Below the pieces are notes generated by a model. That model had not been told where the DNA came from. It ran no database searches and worked only from the letters and a program-made list of their open reading frames with translations. 64,000 bases of DNA from Atlantibacter sp. RC6. GTDB lineage: Bacteria; Pseudomonadota; Gammaproteobacteria; Enterobacterales; Enterobacteriaceae. The translations under genes were made by a program, and so were the position numbers. Shown piece by piece: positions 1 to 7,957 of the stretch. The stretch's first letter is position 1. Every line of letters begins with the position of its first letter. The DNA lies in the NCBI RefSeq assembly GCF_014193285.1, contig NZ_JACHZE010000001.1:682001-746000 (forward strand), read 5' to 3'.

Positions 1-618
1 GGTGCGGGTAAAAGCTCGCTGCTGCGCGTACTCAACCTGCTTGAGATGCCGCGCTCCGGGCAGCTCACTATCGCCGGTAATCACTTTGACTTTGTCAAAA
101 CGCCGGACGATAAAGCGATTCGCGAACTGCGCCAGAACGTAGGCATGGTCTTTCAACAGTACAATCTGTGGCCCCATCTGACGGTGCTGCAAAACCTGAT
201 TGAAGCGCCGTGCCGCGTGCTGGGCCTTAGCAAAGCGGACGCCCGCGCCCGCGCTGATAAACTGCTGGAGCGCCTGCGCTTAACGCCGTATGTGGATCGC
301 TATCCGCTGCACCTTTCCGGCGGCCAACAGCAGCGCGTGGCGATTGCCCGCGCCCTGATGATGGAACCGCAGGTGTTGCTGTTCGACGAACCGACCGCGG
401 CGTTGGATCCGGAGATCACCGCGCAAATCGTCAGCATCATCCGCGAACTTTCACAAACCGGGATCACCCAGGTTATCGTCACCCATGAAGTTGAAGTGGC
501 ACGCAAAACCGCGAGCCGCGTGGTGTATATGGAAAACGGCCATATCATCGAGCAGGGGGATGCGAGTTGCTTTACCCACCCGCAGACCGATGCGTTTAAA
601 TACTACTTATCTCACTGA
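1..618 (+). CDS. artP: Arginine ABC transporter ATP-binding protein ArtP (5' truncated)
   Basis: Cytoplasmic ATPase that drives arginine import with the ArtQM permeases. The reading frame is open from base 1, so the gene starts outside the window; the first visible residues are the end of the Walker A loop (GAGKSS). The ABC signature LSGGQQQR, Walker B VLLFDEP followed by TAALDPE, and the switch His in VTHE are all intact. The product ends YYLSH as in the E. coli family. The stop (616-618) falls just before artI, so artP-artI-artQ-artM form one operon. About 205 codons are visible. Confidence 0.97.
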   Translation, partial: GAGKSSLLRVLNLLEMPRSGQLTIAGNHFDFVKTPDDKAIRELRQNVGMVFQQYNLWPHLTVLQNLIEAPCRVLGLSKADARARADKLLERLRLTPYVDRYPLHLSGGQQQRVAIARALMMEPQVLLFDEPTAALDPEITAQIVSIIRELSQTGITQVIVTHEVEVARKTASRVVYMENGHIIEQGDASCFTHPQTDAFKYYLSH

Positions 619-638
619 TGTTGATCGGGACAATGACA

Positions 639-1370
639 ATGAAAAAAGTACTGATTGCCACGCTGCTTGCCAGCATGAGCCTGTCCGCCGCGGCGGCGCA
701 GACTATTCGTTTTGCCACGGAAGCCTCTTACCCTCCGTTTGAATCCATGAACGACAAAAACGAGATTGTCGGTTTTGACGTGGATCTGGCGAATGCCCTG
801 TGTAAAGAGATCGACGCCACATGTACCTTTACCAACCAGGCGTTCGACAGCCTGATCCCGAGCCTGAAATTCCGCCGTTTCGACGCGGTGATGGCGGGTA
901 TGGATATCACCCCTGAGCGTGAAAAGCAGGTGCTGTTCACCAACGCCTATTACGATAACTCCGCGCTGTTCGTGGGCCAGCAGGGTAAAGTCGCCAGCAT
1001 CGACCAGCTGAAAGGCAAAAAAGTGGGTGTCCAGAACGGCACCACCCACCAGAAATTCATTAATGACAAGCACCCGGAAATTACCACCGTGCCGTACGAC
1101 AGCTACCAGAACGCCAAGCTGGATCTGCAAAATGGCCGTATTGACGCGGTATTCGGCGACACAGCCGTGGTGACCGAGTGGCTGAAGAGCAATGACAAAC
1201 TGGCTGCTGTCGGCGATAAAGTGACCGACAAAGATTACTTCGGCACCGGTTTGGGTATCGCGGTTCGTCAGGGCAACACTGAACTTCAGCAGAAATTCAA
1301 TACCGCGCTGGAGAAAGTGAAGAAAGACGGCACCTACGAAACTATCTATAACAAATGGTTCCAGAAGTAA
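639..1370 (+). CDS. artI: Arginine ABC transporter periplasmic binding protein ArtI
   Basis: Periplasmic solute-binding protein (SBP family 3) that delivers arginine or related cationic amino acids to ArtQM. I chose the ATG at 639 (MKKVLIATLL) because it begins a clean signal peptide of about 20 residues ending in a run of Ala; an in-frame ATG at 618 would add seven residues ahead of it. The motifs ASYPPFE, GFDVDLA and GIDV-like MAGMDITPER are typical of the family. The protein is closely similar to ArtJ at 2971-3705 in this window, which points to an old duplication. It is followed 7 nt later by artQ. Confidence 0.97.
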   Translation: MKKVLIATLLASMSLSAAAAQTIRFATEASYPPFESMNDKNEIVGFDVDLANALCKEIDATCTFTNQAFDSLIPSLKFRRFDAVMAGMDITPEREKQVLFTNAYYDNSALFVGQQGKVASIDQLKGKKVGVQNGTTHQKFINDKHPEITTVPYDSYQNAKLDLQNGRIDAVFGDTAVVTEWLKSNDKLAAVGDKVTDKDYFGTGLGIAVRQGNTELQQKFNTALEKVKKDGTYETIYNKWFQK

Positions 1371-1377
1371 TATCTGA

Positions 1378-2094
1378 ATGAACGAAATGTTTCCTCTAGC
1401 AAGCGCCGCCGGGATGACCGTCGGCCTTGCCGTTTGCGCGCTGATCATCGGCCTGGTGCTGGCGATGATCTTCGCGGTTTGGGAGTCGGCTAAATGGCGG
1501 CCTCTCGCCTGGATCGCCACCGGCCTGGTCACGATGTTCCGCGGGCTGCCGGAAATTCTGGTGGTGCTGTTTATCTACTTTGGCTCGTCACAGCTGCTGC
1601 TCCTGCTTTCCGATGGCTTCACACTTAATCTCGGCTTTGCACAAATCCCGGTGCAGATGCAGATTGAAAACTTCGACGTTAGCCCGTTCCTGTGCGGCGT
1701 GATTGCCCTGTCGCTGCTGTATGCCGCCTATGCTTCGCAAACCCTGCGCGGCGCGCTGAAAGCGGTGCCGGTGGGCCAGTGGGAATCCGGCCAGGCGTTG
1801 GGTTTGTCTAAAGTGGCGATTTTCTTCCGGTTGGTGATGCCGCAGATGTGGCGTCATGCTCTGCCCGGCCTTGGCAACCAGTGGCTGGTGCTGCTCAAAG
1901 ACACCGCGCTGGTGTCGTTAATTAGCGTGAACGATTTAATGCTGCAAACCAAAAGCATTGCTACCCGCACTCAGGAGCCGTTTACCTGGTATATCGTGGC
2001 GGCGGCGATTTATTTAGTGATTACGCTTATCAGCCAGTACATCCTGAAACTGATCGATCGGCGCGCCACGCGCTTTGAGCGGAGACCAGGCTGA
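1378..2094 (+). CDS. artQ: Arginine ABC transporter permease ArtQ
   Basis: Inner-membrane permease subunit (HisM/GlnP type) of 238 residues that pairs with ArtM. Hydrophobic segments alternate with short loops through the length. The EAA-type coupling loop is visible around residues 130-155 ([16 protein letters not shown]), the region that contacts the ATPase ArtP. Its TGA overlaps the artM start (ATGCTGG at 2094), which indicates translational coupling within the artPIQM operon. Confidence 0.96.
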   Translation: MNEMFPLASAAGMTVGLAVCALIIGLVLAMIFAVWESAKWRPLAWIATGLVTMFRGLPEILVVLFIYFGSSQLLLLLSDGFTLNLGFAQIPVQMQIENFDVSPFLCGVIALSLLYAAYASQTLRGALKAVPVGQWESGQALGLSKVAIFFRLVMPQMWRHALPGLGNQWLVLLKDTALVSLISVNDLMLQTKSIATRTQEPFTWYIVAAAIYLVITLISQYILKLIDRRATRFERRPG

Positions 2095-2762
2095 TGCTGG
2101 AATATTTACCCGAACTTCTTAAAGGCCTGCAAACCAGCCTGACGCTCACCGTGGCGTCACTGATTGTGGCGCTGATCCTGGCGCTGCTGTTTACTGTGGT
2201 GCTGACCCTGAAAACGCCGGTGCTGTCGCTGGTAGTGCGCGGTTACATTACGCTGTTTACCGGTACCCCGCTGCTGGTGCAGATATTCCTGATTTACTAT
2301 GGGCCAGGGCAGTTCCCGACGCTACAGGAATATCCGGGGCTGTGGCATCTGCTGTCTGAGCCATGGCTGTGCGCCCTGTTGGCGCTGTCGCTTAACTCGG
2401 CGGCGTACACCACCCTGTTATTCTATGGGGCGATCCGCGCCATCCCGGAAGGGCAATGGCAGTCATGCCAGTCGCTGGGCATGAGCAAGAAAGACACCCT
2501 GGCGATTTTGCTTCCTTATGCATTTAAACGCGCCCTGTCGTCCTACTCCAACGAAGTGGTGCTGGTGTTCAAAAGTACCTCGCTGGCCTACACCATTACG
2601 CTGATGGAAGTGATGGGCCACGGGCAACTGCTGTACGGTAGAACCTATGATGTGATGGTGTTTGGCGCCGCTGGCGTTATCTACCTGATCGTGAACGGTT
2701 TGCTGACGCTAATGATGCGTCTGATTGAGCGCCGCGCGCTGGCGTTTGAACGCCGTAACTGA
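2094..2762 (+). CDS. artM: Arginine ABC transporter permease ArtM
   Basis: Second inner-membrane permease of the arginine importer, 222 residues. It carries its own EAA-like loop (QSCQSLGMSKKDTLAILLP) and ends with a basic cytoplasmic tail (RRALAFERRN) like that of ArtQ. The start overlaps the artQ stop by one base. A GC-rich hairpin follows at 2776-2797 and probably ends the operon, since artJ has its own regulated promoter region downstream. Confidence 0.96.
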   Translation: MLEYLPELLKGLQTSLTLTVASLIVALILALLFTVVLTLKTPVLSLVVRGYITLFTGTPLLVQIFLIYYGPGQFPTLQEYPGLWHLLSEPWLCALLALSLNSAAYTTLLFYGAIRAIPEGQWQSCQSLGMSKKDTLAILLPYAFKRALSSYSNEVVLVFKSTSLAYTITLMEVMGHGQLLYGRTYDVMVFGAAGVIYLIVNGLLTLMMRLIERRALAFERRN

Positions 2763-2775
2763 TGCGACATATCCG

Positions 2776-2797
2776 GCCCGCGGCAATTTTCGCGGGC
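2776..2797 (+). terminator. Hairpin downstream of artM
   Basis: The inverted repeat GCCCGCG / CGCGGGC with an 8-nt loop lies 14 nt after the artM stop. The T-rich tail is poor (TGGTTTATGG), so it may act as a 3' stabiliser or a weak terminator rather than a strong intrinsic one. Confidence 0.55.
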
Positions 2798-2861
2798 TGG
2801 TTTATGGATAATTTCTCCCTGCGGTTTTTTGCCCCTTCTCTTTCATCCCCCCTCTCGCATT

Positions 2862-2900
2862 TAAATATAATTATACATTTTTATTGCATATAAATTCATT
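2862..2900 (+). promoter_or_regulatory. Tandem ARG boxes (ArgR operator) upstream of artJ
   Basis: Two 18-bp sites are separated by exactly 3 bp, the standard spacing of paired ARG boxes. The downstream box, 2883-2900 (ATTGCATATAAATTCATT), matches 14 of 16 informative positions of the consensus TNTGAATWWWWATTCANW by eye. The upstream box, 2862-2879 (TAAATATAATTATACATT), matches about 12 of 16. In E. coli artJ is arginine-repressed through ArgR, which fits this placement 70 bp ahead of the artJ start. Confidence 0.8.
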
Positions 2901-2970
2901 AACTGGCATGGTGTATTCACGCCGGGTAAACGGCGATCCAGAATAAAAATTGACAGACGGGAGCACTACA

Positions 2971-3705
2971 ATGAAAAAGTTACTTTTGGCGGCAATCCTT
3001 TCTACGGTGGCGATTTCTGCGGGCGCAGCAGAGAAAATCAGCTTCGGCTCATCGGCCACCTACCCGCCTTTTGAATCGCTGGACGCCAACAACCAGATTG
3101 TGGGTTTTGATATCGATCTCGCGAAAGCGTTATGCAAACAAATGCAGGCGGAATGTACCTTCACCAACCATGCGTTTGACAGTCTGATCCCGTCACTCAA
3201 ATTCAAAAAATACGATGCGGTGATTTCCGGTATGGACATTACGCCTGAGCGCAGCAAGCAGGTGGCATTTACTGCGCCGTACTACGCCAACTCCGCGCTG
3301 GTGATCGCGAAGAAAGACACCTACAAATCTTTCGAGGATCTAAAAGGCAAGCGTATCGGCATGGAAAATGGCACCACGCACCAGAAATACTTGCAGGATA
3401 AGCACCCGGAAGTGAAAACCGTGGCGTATGACAGTTACCAGAATGCGATTATCGACCTGAAGAATGGCCGTATTGATGGCGTGTTCGGCGACACCGCCGT
3501 GGTCAACGAGTGGCTGAAAACCAACCCGCAGCTGGGTTCTGCGACGCCGAAAGTGACCGACCCGCAGTATTTCGGTACCGGGCTGGGCATCGCGGTGCGT
3601 CCGGATAATGTGGCGCTGCTGAAGAAATTTAACGATGCGCTGGCGGCGATTAAAGCGGATGGGACTTATCAGAAGATTAATGATAAGTGGTTCCCGGAAC
3701 AGTAA
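2971..3705 (+). CDS. artJ: Arginine-binding periplasmic protein ArtJ
   Basis: Periplasmic SBP family 3 protein with high affinity for arginine that feeds the ArtQMP importer. The ATG at 2971 gives 244 residues and a signal peptide of about 19 residues (MKKLLLAAILSTVAISAGAA). A TTG at 2950 is in frame but would bury the signal sequence. A GGGAG Shine-Dalgarno-like stretch lies 8 nt ahead. It resembles ArtI along its whole length (shared TTHQKF/TTHQKY and FGDTAVV blocks). It has its own promoter region with tandem ARG boxes. Confidence 0.97.
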   Translation: MKKLLLAAILSTVAISAGAAEKISFGSSATYPPFESLDANNQIVGFDIDLAKALCKQMQAECTFTNHAFDSLIPSLKFKKYDAVISGMDITPERSKQVAFTAPYYANSALVIAKKDTYKSFEDLKGKRIGMENGTTHQKYLQDKHPEVKTVAYDSYQNAIIDLKNGRIDGVFGDTAVVNEWLKTNPQLGSATPKVTDPQYFGTGLGIAVRPDNVALLKKFNDALAAIKADGTYQKINDKWFPEQ

Positions 3706-3714
3706 TTGTTCTTT

Positions 3715-3788
3715 GTTCAGTGGAATTGTTCCGTTCGGTGGAATAGTTCCGTTTGGTGGAATTGTTCCGCGTTCAGTGGAATAGTTCC
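3715..3788. repeat. Four tandem copies of an 18-bp repeat
   Basis: The units 3715-3732, 3733-3750, 3751-3768 and 3771-3788 follow GTTYRGTGGAATWGTTCC; two extra bases (GC) sit before the last. Each unit holds the near-palindrome GGAATWGTTCC. A fifth copy lies in inverted orientation at 4399-4416. There are no spacers of CRISPR type, and no protein-coding function is supported. Confidence 0.85.
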
Positions 3789-4027
3789 GTTCGCCAGGCG
3801 TTCGTGGCTCAACGCGATGCCGTAGCACGCGAACGGGCAAAGGGGGATTCCGCATCCCCCTTTGCAATCCCCGCTCCCGACCAGCAAAATCGCCGCTGCG
3901 CGGTTCCCTCGGCTCCATCTCCTCGCTTCAGGTCGGTCGGGATACGGCATCCTGCCTTTCCCGACCTCAGCCCCGCATCCCTGCGGGGCTGACCTGGCTC
4001 GTCAATTGCGCCTCGGCGATTTTGATG
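3751..4027 (+). repeat. Left arm of a paired inverted element
   Basis: This 277-bp stretch is colinear with the reverse complement of 4161-4416. Shared blocks in order: the 18-bp repeat plus GTTCGCCAGGC (3789-3799), CGCGAACGGGC (3828-3838), AATCGCCGCTGCGCGGTTCCC-like DNA (3886-3909), a 20-bp identical block at 3941-3960, a strong hairpin (3968-3991) and CTCGGCGATTTTGATG (4012-4027). It also contains a 12-bp-stem hairpin (3837-3866, GCAAAGGGGGAT/ATCCCCCTTTGC). I do not recognise the family. It is not an ERIC or REP sequence as far as I can see. Confidence 0.75.
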
Positions 4028-4160
4028 CCGGAACAACACCCCTAACTTTAAGCCTTTTATTTTTTACTGAGCAGTCTTTGTCGCTGTGAGTCTTTTTCAT
4101 ACTTTCAGCGCCATATTTGTTTCATTGAAAACCTGAACGTATCGCGGGGGTTTTCCTCCC
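4028..4160. other. Central spacer of the inverted element
   Basis: This 133-bp segment separates the two inverted arms. It is richer in A and T than the arms and contains a T-rich tract (around 4055-4067). No ORF, RNA gene or clear promoter is supported in it. Confidence 0.5.
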
Positions 4161-4416
4161 CATCGAAATCGCCGAAGCGTTCGCGGGAGGCCGGGGCTGG
4201 CGGCATGGATGCCGCCAGAGGGCGAGAAAGGCAGGATGCCGTATCTCGCCCGACCCGGAGCCGGACGCGATAAGCTGAGGGCACCGCGAAGCGGCGATTT
4301 CGCTCGGGGGAGCCGGGGTTGCCAGGGGGGCGGCGGCGAGCCCCACTGGCCCGTTCGCGTACACTGGCGCCAGAGATTGACACGAAAGCCTGGCGAACGG
4401 AACAATTCCACCAAAC
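4161..4416 (-). repeat. Right arm of a paired inverted element
   Basis: Reverse complement counterpart of 3751-4027, diverged but colinear. Matching blocks are 4399-4416 (18-bp repeat unit), 4381-4398 (GTTCGCCAGGC then TTTCGTG), 4349-4359 (CGCGAACGGGC), 4277-4300, 4226-4245 (identical over 20 bp to 3941-3960), a hairpin 4197-4218 (CTGGCGGCAT / ATGCCGCCAG) where the left arm also has a hairpin of different sequence, and 4161-4177. Hairpins are kept at the same place although their sequence changed, which suggests selection on structure. Short ORFs across it lack any family resemblance. Confidence 0.75.
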
Positions 4417-4431
4417 AAAAACAATCCCCCT

Positions 4432-5559
4432 TTACCCCCTCTGTAACAGCGTCAGCACCTCATAATGCCCGGTATGCGGAAACATATCGAACAACTGCGT
4501 CCTGACAATCCGGTACCCCGGCAGCAGACGAATATCCTGCGCCATCGTCCGCGCATTACAGCTCGAATAAAGAATAGTCTCCGGCGCCATCGCCGATAAA
4601 AACTGGCACAGTTCCGCGCCAATCCCGCGGCGCGGCGGGTTAACCACCACCAGATCGGGTTTATCCTGCTGGGCAGTGGCGAAACGGGTCGAATCCAGCG
4701 CCTGAAAATGGACGTCTGTCAGACCCAGCATCGCGGCGGACTGAGTGGCGCTGGCGATGGCCTCGGGCGCAATTTCAATCCCGGTGAGACGCATCTGCGG
4801 CGTGGCACAGTGCAACCCAAACCCGCCCACCCCGCAAAACAGATCCCACATATGCTTCACCGGCAAACCGCGCACCCAGTCGCGGGCCGTGGCGTAGAGT
4901 TGACTCGCCACCTGCGGGTTGGTCTGGAAAAAGCTTTGCGGACGGATCCACAGCGGCACGCCGTTGAAATTCTCCGCCAGCGCGCGCTCGGCGGTGAACA
5001 CAATCTCCCGCTCTCCTTCCATAATCGCCATATGCACCGGCTGGATATTGGCAGAGATCACCTTGAGCTGCGGTAATTGTTCCCGCAGCCACGGCAACGC
5101 CGCTTCAAGCTGGGAGAGTTTGGCGTCAGAGCGCAGCACAAAACGCAGCATCATGCCGCCATCGAGCGTGCTTTCGGTGAGCAGCAGATATTTCAGCTCG
5201 CCGCGCTTACGCGCCACGTTATACGGCGTTAATCCGGCGCGGGCGATAAACGGCTTCAGCACGGTAAACACCCGGCGGAACGCGTCGGAATAGAGCGGGC
5301 AGTCGGTTAAATCCACCGCGCTGCCGTCGCGGTTGAGAATGCCGAGCAGCGGTTTCTCCACGCTGCCGCTGACCACCATTTTGGCCTTATTGCGGAACGC
5401 GCGCTCCTCCCCCGCCACCGGGTCGCACCACTGGCCAACAGGGAGATCGCCAAGCAACTGGCGGAGATCGGTCATTTTGTCCTGGAGCTGTTGCTGCCGG
5501 GATTTTTCAATCCACGCGCAGGAGCGACAGCGCCCGGCATCATAAAGAGCGCACTGCAT
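4432..5559 (-). CDS. rlmC: 23S rRNA (uracil(747)-C(5))-methyltransferase RlmC
   Basis: SAM-dependent enzyme that methylates U747 of 23S rRNA (formerly RumB), 375 residues. The N-terminus has the iron-sulfur cysteines ([16 protein letters not shown]). The SAM-binding region contains [12 protein letters not shown], then the VVNPPRRG motif, and the catalytic cysteine lies in YSSCNARTM near residue 333. AAGG sits 7 nt ahead of the ATG. The gene ends near the right arm of the inverted element. Confidence 0.96.
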   Translation of the reverse strand: MQCALYDAGRCRSCAWIEKSRQQQLQDKMTDLRQLLGDLPVGQWCDPVAGEERAFRNKAKMVVSGSVEKPLLGILNRDGSAVDLTDCPLYSDAFRRVFTVLKPFIARAGLTPYNVARKRGELKYLLLTESTLDGGMMLRFVLRSDAKLSQLEAALPWLREQLPQLKVISANIQPVHMAIMEGEREIVFTAERALAENFNGVPLWIRPQSFFQTNPQVASQLYATARDWVRGLPVKHMWDLFCGVGGFGLHCATPQMRLTGIEIAPEAIASATQSAAMLGLTDVHFQALDSTRFATAQQDKPDLVVVNPPRRGIGAELCQFLSAMAPETILYSSCNARTMAQDIRLLPGYRIVRTQLFDMFPHTGHYEVLTLLQRG

Positions 5560-5600
5560 AGCGAAACCTTAGAAACGGAGGGCGCAGGATTGTACCACCG

Positions 5601-6071
5601 TTATTGCAACTGGAAAAACCGGCGGCTCTGCACAGGCAAAAACAGCAGTATCAGGATCATGATATCCGGGGTTTTCTGCATCACCAGCGAATGAAGGATC
5701 TCCCGTTTGGTTTCTCCGGCAATGCTGAACAGTTCAGGATACCCCCAGCCCAGCGACGCGGCCCACAGATAGCCGCTGGCGGCAATTTGCGAGATCAGGT
5801 AAATCCAGCGTCCCCAGTTACGTCCTTTGATAATGGCGAACGCGCAGCGAAACTCAACGCACAGCAGCAACAGGCTGGAGAGAAACACCAGCGTCAGGCT
5901 CCAGGTCTGGACGCTGCGGTGGATAAAATCCATCGCGCCGCGCAGCCCCAGCATATTAAACACCATCAGCAGATCGACGCAGCGGGTAGTGATAATGGCA
6001 ATAGCCGCAATATATACCAGTGTAGGTACATTGAGACGGGCGTGATTACGGTGTGATCGGGTAAAGATCAT
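5601..6071 (-). CDS. ybjO: Inner membrane protein YbjO (DUF2593 family)
   Basis: Small membrane protein of 156 residues with about four hydrophobic segments. The conserved blocks IHRSVQTWSLTLVFLSSL, YLWAASLGWGYPELFSI and the C-terminal RRFFQLQ match E. coli YbjO, whose function is unknown. It lies between potI and rlmC in the same place and orientation as in E. coli. The N-terminus is shorter than in K-12 and the exact start is less certain. Confidence 0.9.
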   Translation of the reverse strand: MIFTRSHRNHARLNVPTLVYIAAIAIITTRCVDLLMVFNMLGLRGAMDFIHRSVQTWSLTLVFLSSLLLLCVEFRCAFAIIKGRNWGRWIYLISQIAASGYLWAASLGWGYPELFSIAGETKREILHSLVMQKTPDIMILILLFLPVQSRRFFQLQ

Positions 6072-6152
6072 CGCTATGGTTCTGGCATCCCTGAATCACA
6101 GTGCCGCGACGAACGCGGCACTGTTAGCTAATAATTTCAGATTTTAGAGTCT

Positions 6153-6998
6153 TCAGCCGGTTCTTGCACGTTGGATGTCTTTCTGGCGTTGTTTTTCGGA
6201 GCGCGCCATCAGATACCATGCGAGCAAACCGATGATTCCCACCACCCCGAGGATAATTGACGCCAGGGCGTTGATCTCCGGGTTAACCCCCATACGCACG
6301 CTGGAGAATACCAGCATCGGCAGGGTTGTCGCTCCCGGGCCGGAAACAAAGCTGGCGATCACCAGGTCGTCCAGCGACAGGGTGAACGCCAGCAGCCAGC
6401 CGGAAAGAATTGCCGGCATGATCATCGGCAGGGTGATCACGAAGAACACTTTTACCGGCGTGGCCCCCAGATCCATCGCCGCCTCTTCGATGGAGCGATC
6501 CAGTTCGCGCAGGCGAGCGCTGATCACCACCGCCACGTAGGCGGTACAGAAGGTGACATGCGCCAGCCAGATGGTGAGCATACCGCGCTCTGAGGGCCAG
6601 CCGATGGCGTGGCCCAGCGCCACGAACAGCAGCAGCAGCGACAGACCGGTGATCACGTCCGGCATTACCAGCGGCGCGGTCAGCATAAACGCAAAGCCGT
6701 TGGCGCCGCGAAAACGCCCAAAGCGCACCATCACCACCGAGGCAATCGTCCCCAGCACCACCGCCATGGTGGCGGCCAGGGCGGCGATGGTCAGGCTCAG
6801 CCCCACCGCGCTCATCATCGCGCTGTCCTGGAACAATTCGCTGTACCAGCGCGTCGACCAACCGGCCCACACCGTCACCAGTTTGGAGCTGTTAAAGGAG
6901 TAAATCACCAGCATCAGCATCGGCGCATACAGGAAGGTAAAGCCGATCAGCAAAATCAAAATGCGCCACGGGGAACGCACGACGGGTAAATTATTCAT
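6153..6998 (-). CDS. potI: Putrescine ABC transporter permease PotI
   Basis: Inner-membrane permease (CysTW/BPD type) of 281 residues for putrescine import with PotH. I chose the ATG at 6998 (MNNLPVVRSPWR), which overlaps the potH stop by 4 bases (ATGA) and gives the usual length. The coupling loop EEAAMDLGATPVKVFFVITLPMI is visible around residues 165-187. Last gene of potFGHI. Confidence 0.97.
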   Translation of the reverse strand: MNNLPVVRSPWRILILLIGFTFLYAPMLMLVIYSFNSSKLVTVWAGWSTRWYSELFQDSAMMSAVGLSLTIAALAATMAVVLGTIASVVMVRFGRFRGANGFAFMLTAPLVMPDVITGLSLLLLFVALGHAIGWPSERGMLTIWLAHVTFCTAYVAVVISARLRELDRSIEEAAMDLGATPVKVFFVITLPMIMPAILSGWLLAFTLSLDDLVIASFVSGPGATTLPMLVFSSVRMGVNPEINALASIILGVVGIIGLLAWYLMARSEKQRQKDIQRARTG

Positions 6999-7948
6999 AC
7001 GTGATCTCCCGTGGATTTGTTCTGGTGCTTGTGGAACCACATAATCGGCACAATCAGGATCACCAGCATAGTGATCGCCACTGCCGAAGCCACCGGCCAG
7101 TCGCGGTTGTTAAAGAACTCCTGCCACAGCACGCGGCCAATCATGATGCTGTCCGGGCCGCCCAGCAGTTCCGGGATCACAAACTCCCCTACCGCCGGGA
7201 TAAACACCAGCATCGACCCGGCGATAATCCCGCCTTTGGTCAGCGGCACAATCACCGTGAAGAAGGTTTTCAACGGGCGCGCGCCCAGATCCAGCGCCGC
7301 TTCCACCAGCGAGTAATCAATACGCGTCAGCGCGGTGTAAATCGGCAGCACCATAAACGGCAGATAGGCATACACGATGCCGATATACACCGCGAGGTTG
7401 GTGTGCAGAATGGTTAACGGCTGATCGATAACCCCCAACCACAGCAGCACGTTGTTCAGCACCCCGTTTTCCTTGAGGATGCCCATCCAGGCATACACGC
7501 GGATCAGGAACGAGGTCCAGGATGGCAGGATCACCAGTAACAACAGGATATTGCGCGTCGACGGGCTACTGTGCGCCACCGCCCAGGCCAGCGGATAACC
7601 CAGCAGCAAACAGCACAGCGTTGAGATCCCCGCCACCTGCAACGACTGCAAATAAGCCTCGAAATAGAGCGGATCGTCGGTGAGTTGCAGGAAGTTGGCG
7701 AGATTCAGCATGATCGACAACTGCGAATCCTCGACGCTCACCAGATCGGTGTACGGCGGGATTGCCCGCGCCATTTCCGCCAGGCTGATTTTGAACACAA
7801 TCAGGAACGGCAGCATAAACAGCAGGATCAGCCACAGGTACGGCAGCGCGATCACCAGTTTGCGGCCATGGGCCATCTGCATCCGCGCCAGCCAGGCCTT
7901 AAAGCCGGTGACGTGCTGGACCTCGCGGCGTTCAGGTAAACTACTCAT
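6995..7948 (-). CDS. potH: Putrescine ABC transporter permease PotH
   Basis: Permease partner of PotI, 317 residues. Motifs include LVEAALDLGARPLKTFFTVIVPL (EAA loop) and the strongly conserved PAVGEFVIPELLGG segment. The ATG at 7948 is preferred over a GTG at 7951 because AAGGAGG is spaced 4 nt from the ATG but only 1 nt from the GTG. Its stop overlaps potI by 4 bases; potG ends 9 nt upstream of its start, so the three genes are translated together. Confidence 0.97.
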   Translation of the reverse strand: MSSLPERREVQHVTGFKAWLARMQMAHGRKLVIALPYLWLILLFMLPFLIVFKISLAEMARAIPPYTDLVSVEDSQLSIMLNLANFLQLTDDPLYFEAYLQSLQVAGISTLCCLLLGYPLAWAVAHSSPSTRNILLLLVILPSWTSFLIRVYAWMGILKENGVLNNVLLWLGVIDQPLTILHTNLAVYIGIVYAYLPFMVLPIYTALTRIDYSLVEAALDLGARPLKTFFTVIVPLTKGGIIAGSMLVFIPAVGEFVIPELLGGPDSIMIGRVLWQEFFNNRDWPVASAVAITMLVILIVPIMWFHKHQNKSTGDHV

Positions 7949-7957
7949 CACGCCTCC

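Noticed and set aside
612-1532. 306-codon frame antisense to artI and artQ
   Set aside because: Covers two well-identified genes on the other strand and has no recognisable domain.
3715-3788. Tandem 18-bp repeats resembling a short CRISPR array
   Set aside because: Units abut with no unique spacers and contain an internal palindrome; no cas genes are nearby.
3340-3918. Minus-strand ORF with a repeated peptide (NGTIPP units)
   Set aside because: The peptide repeat is only the translation of the 18-bp DNA repeat and the rest is antisense to artJ.
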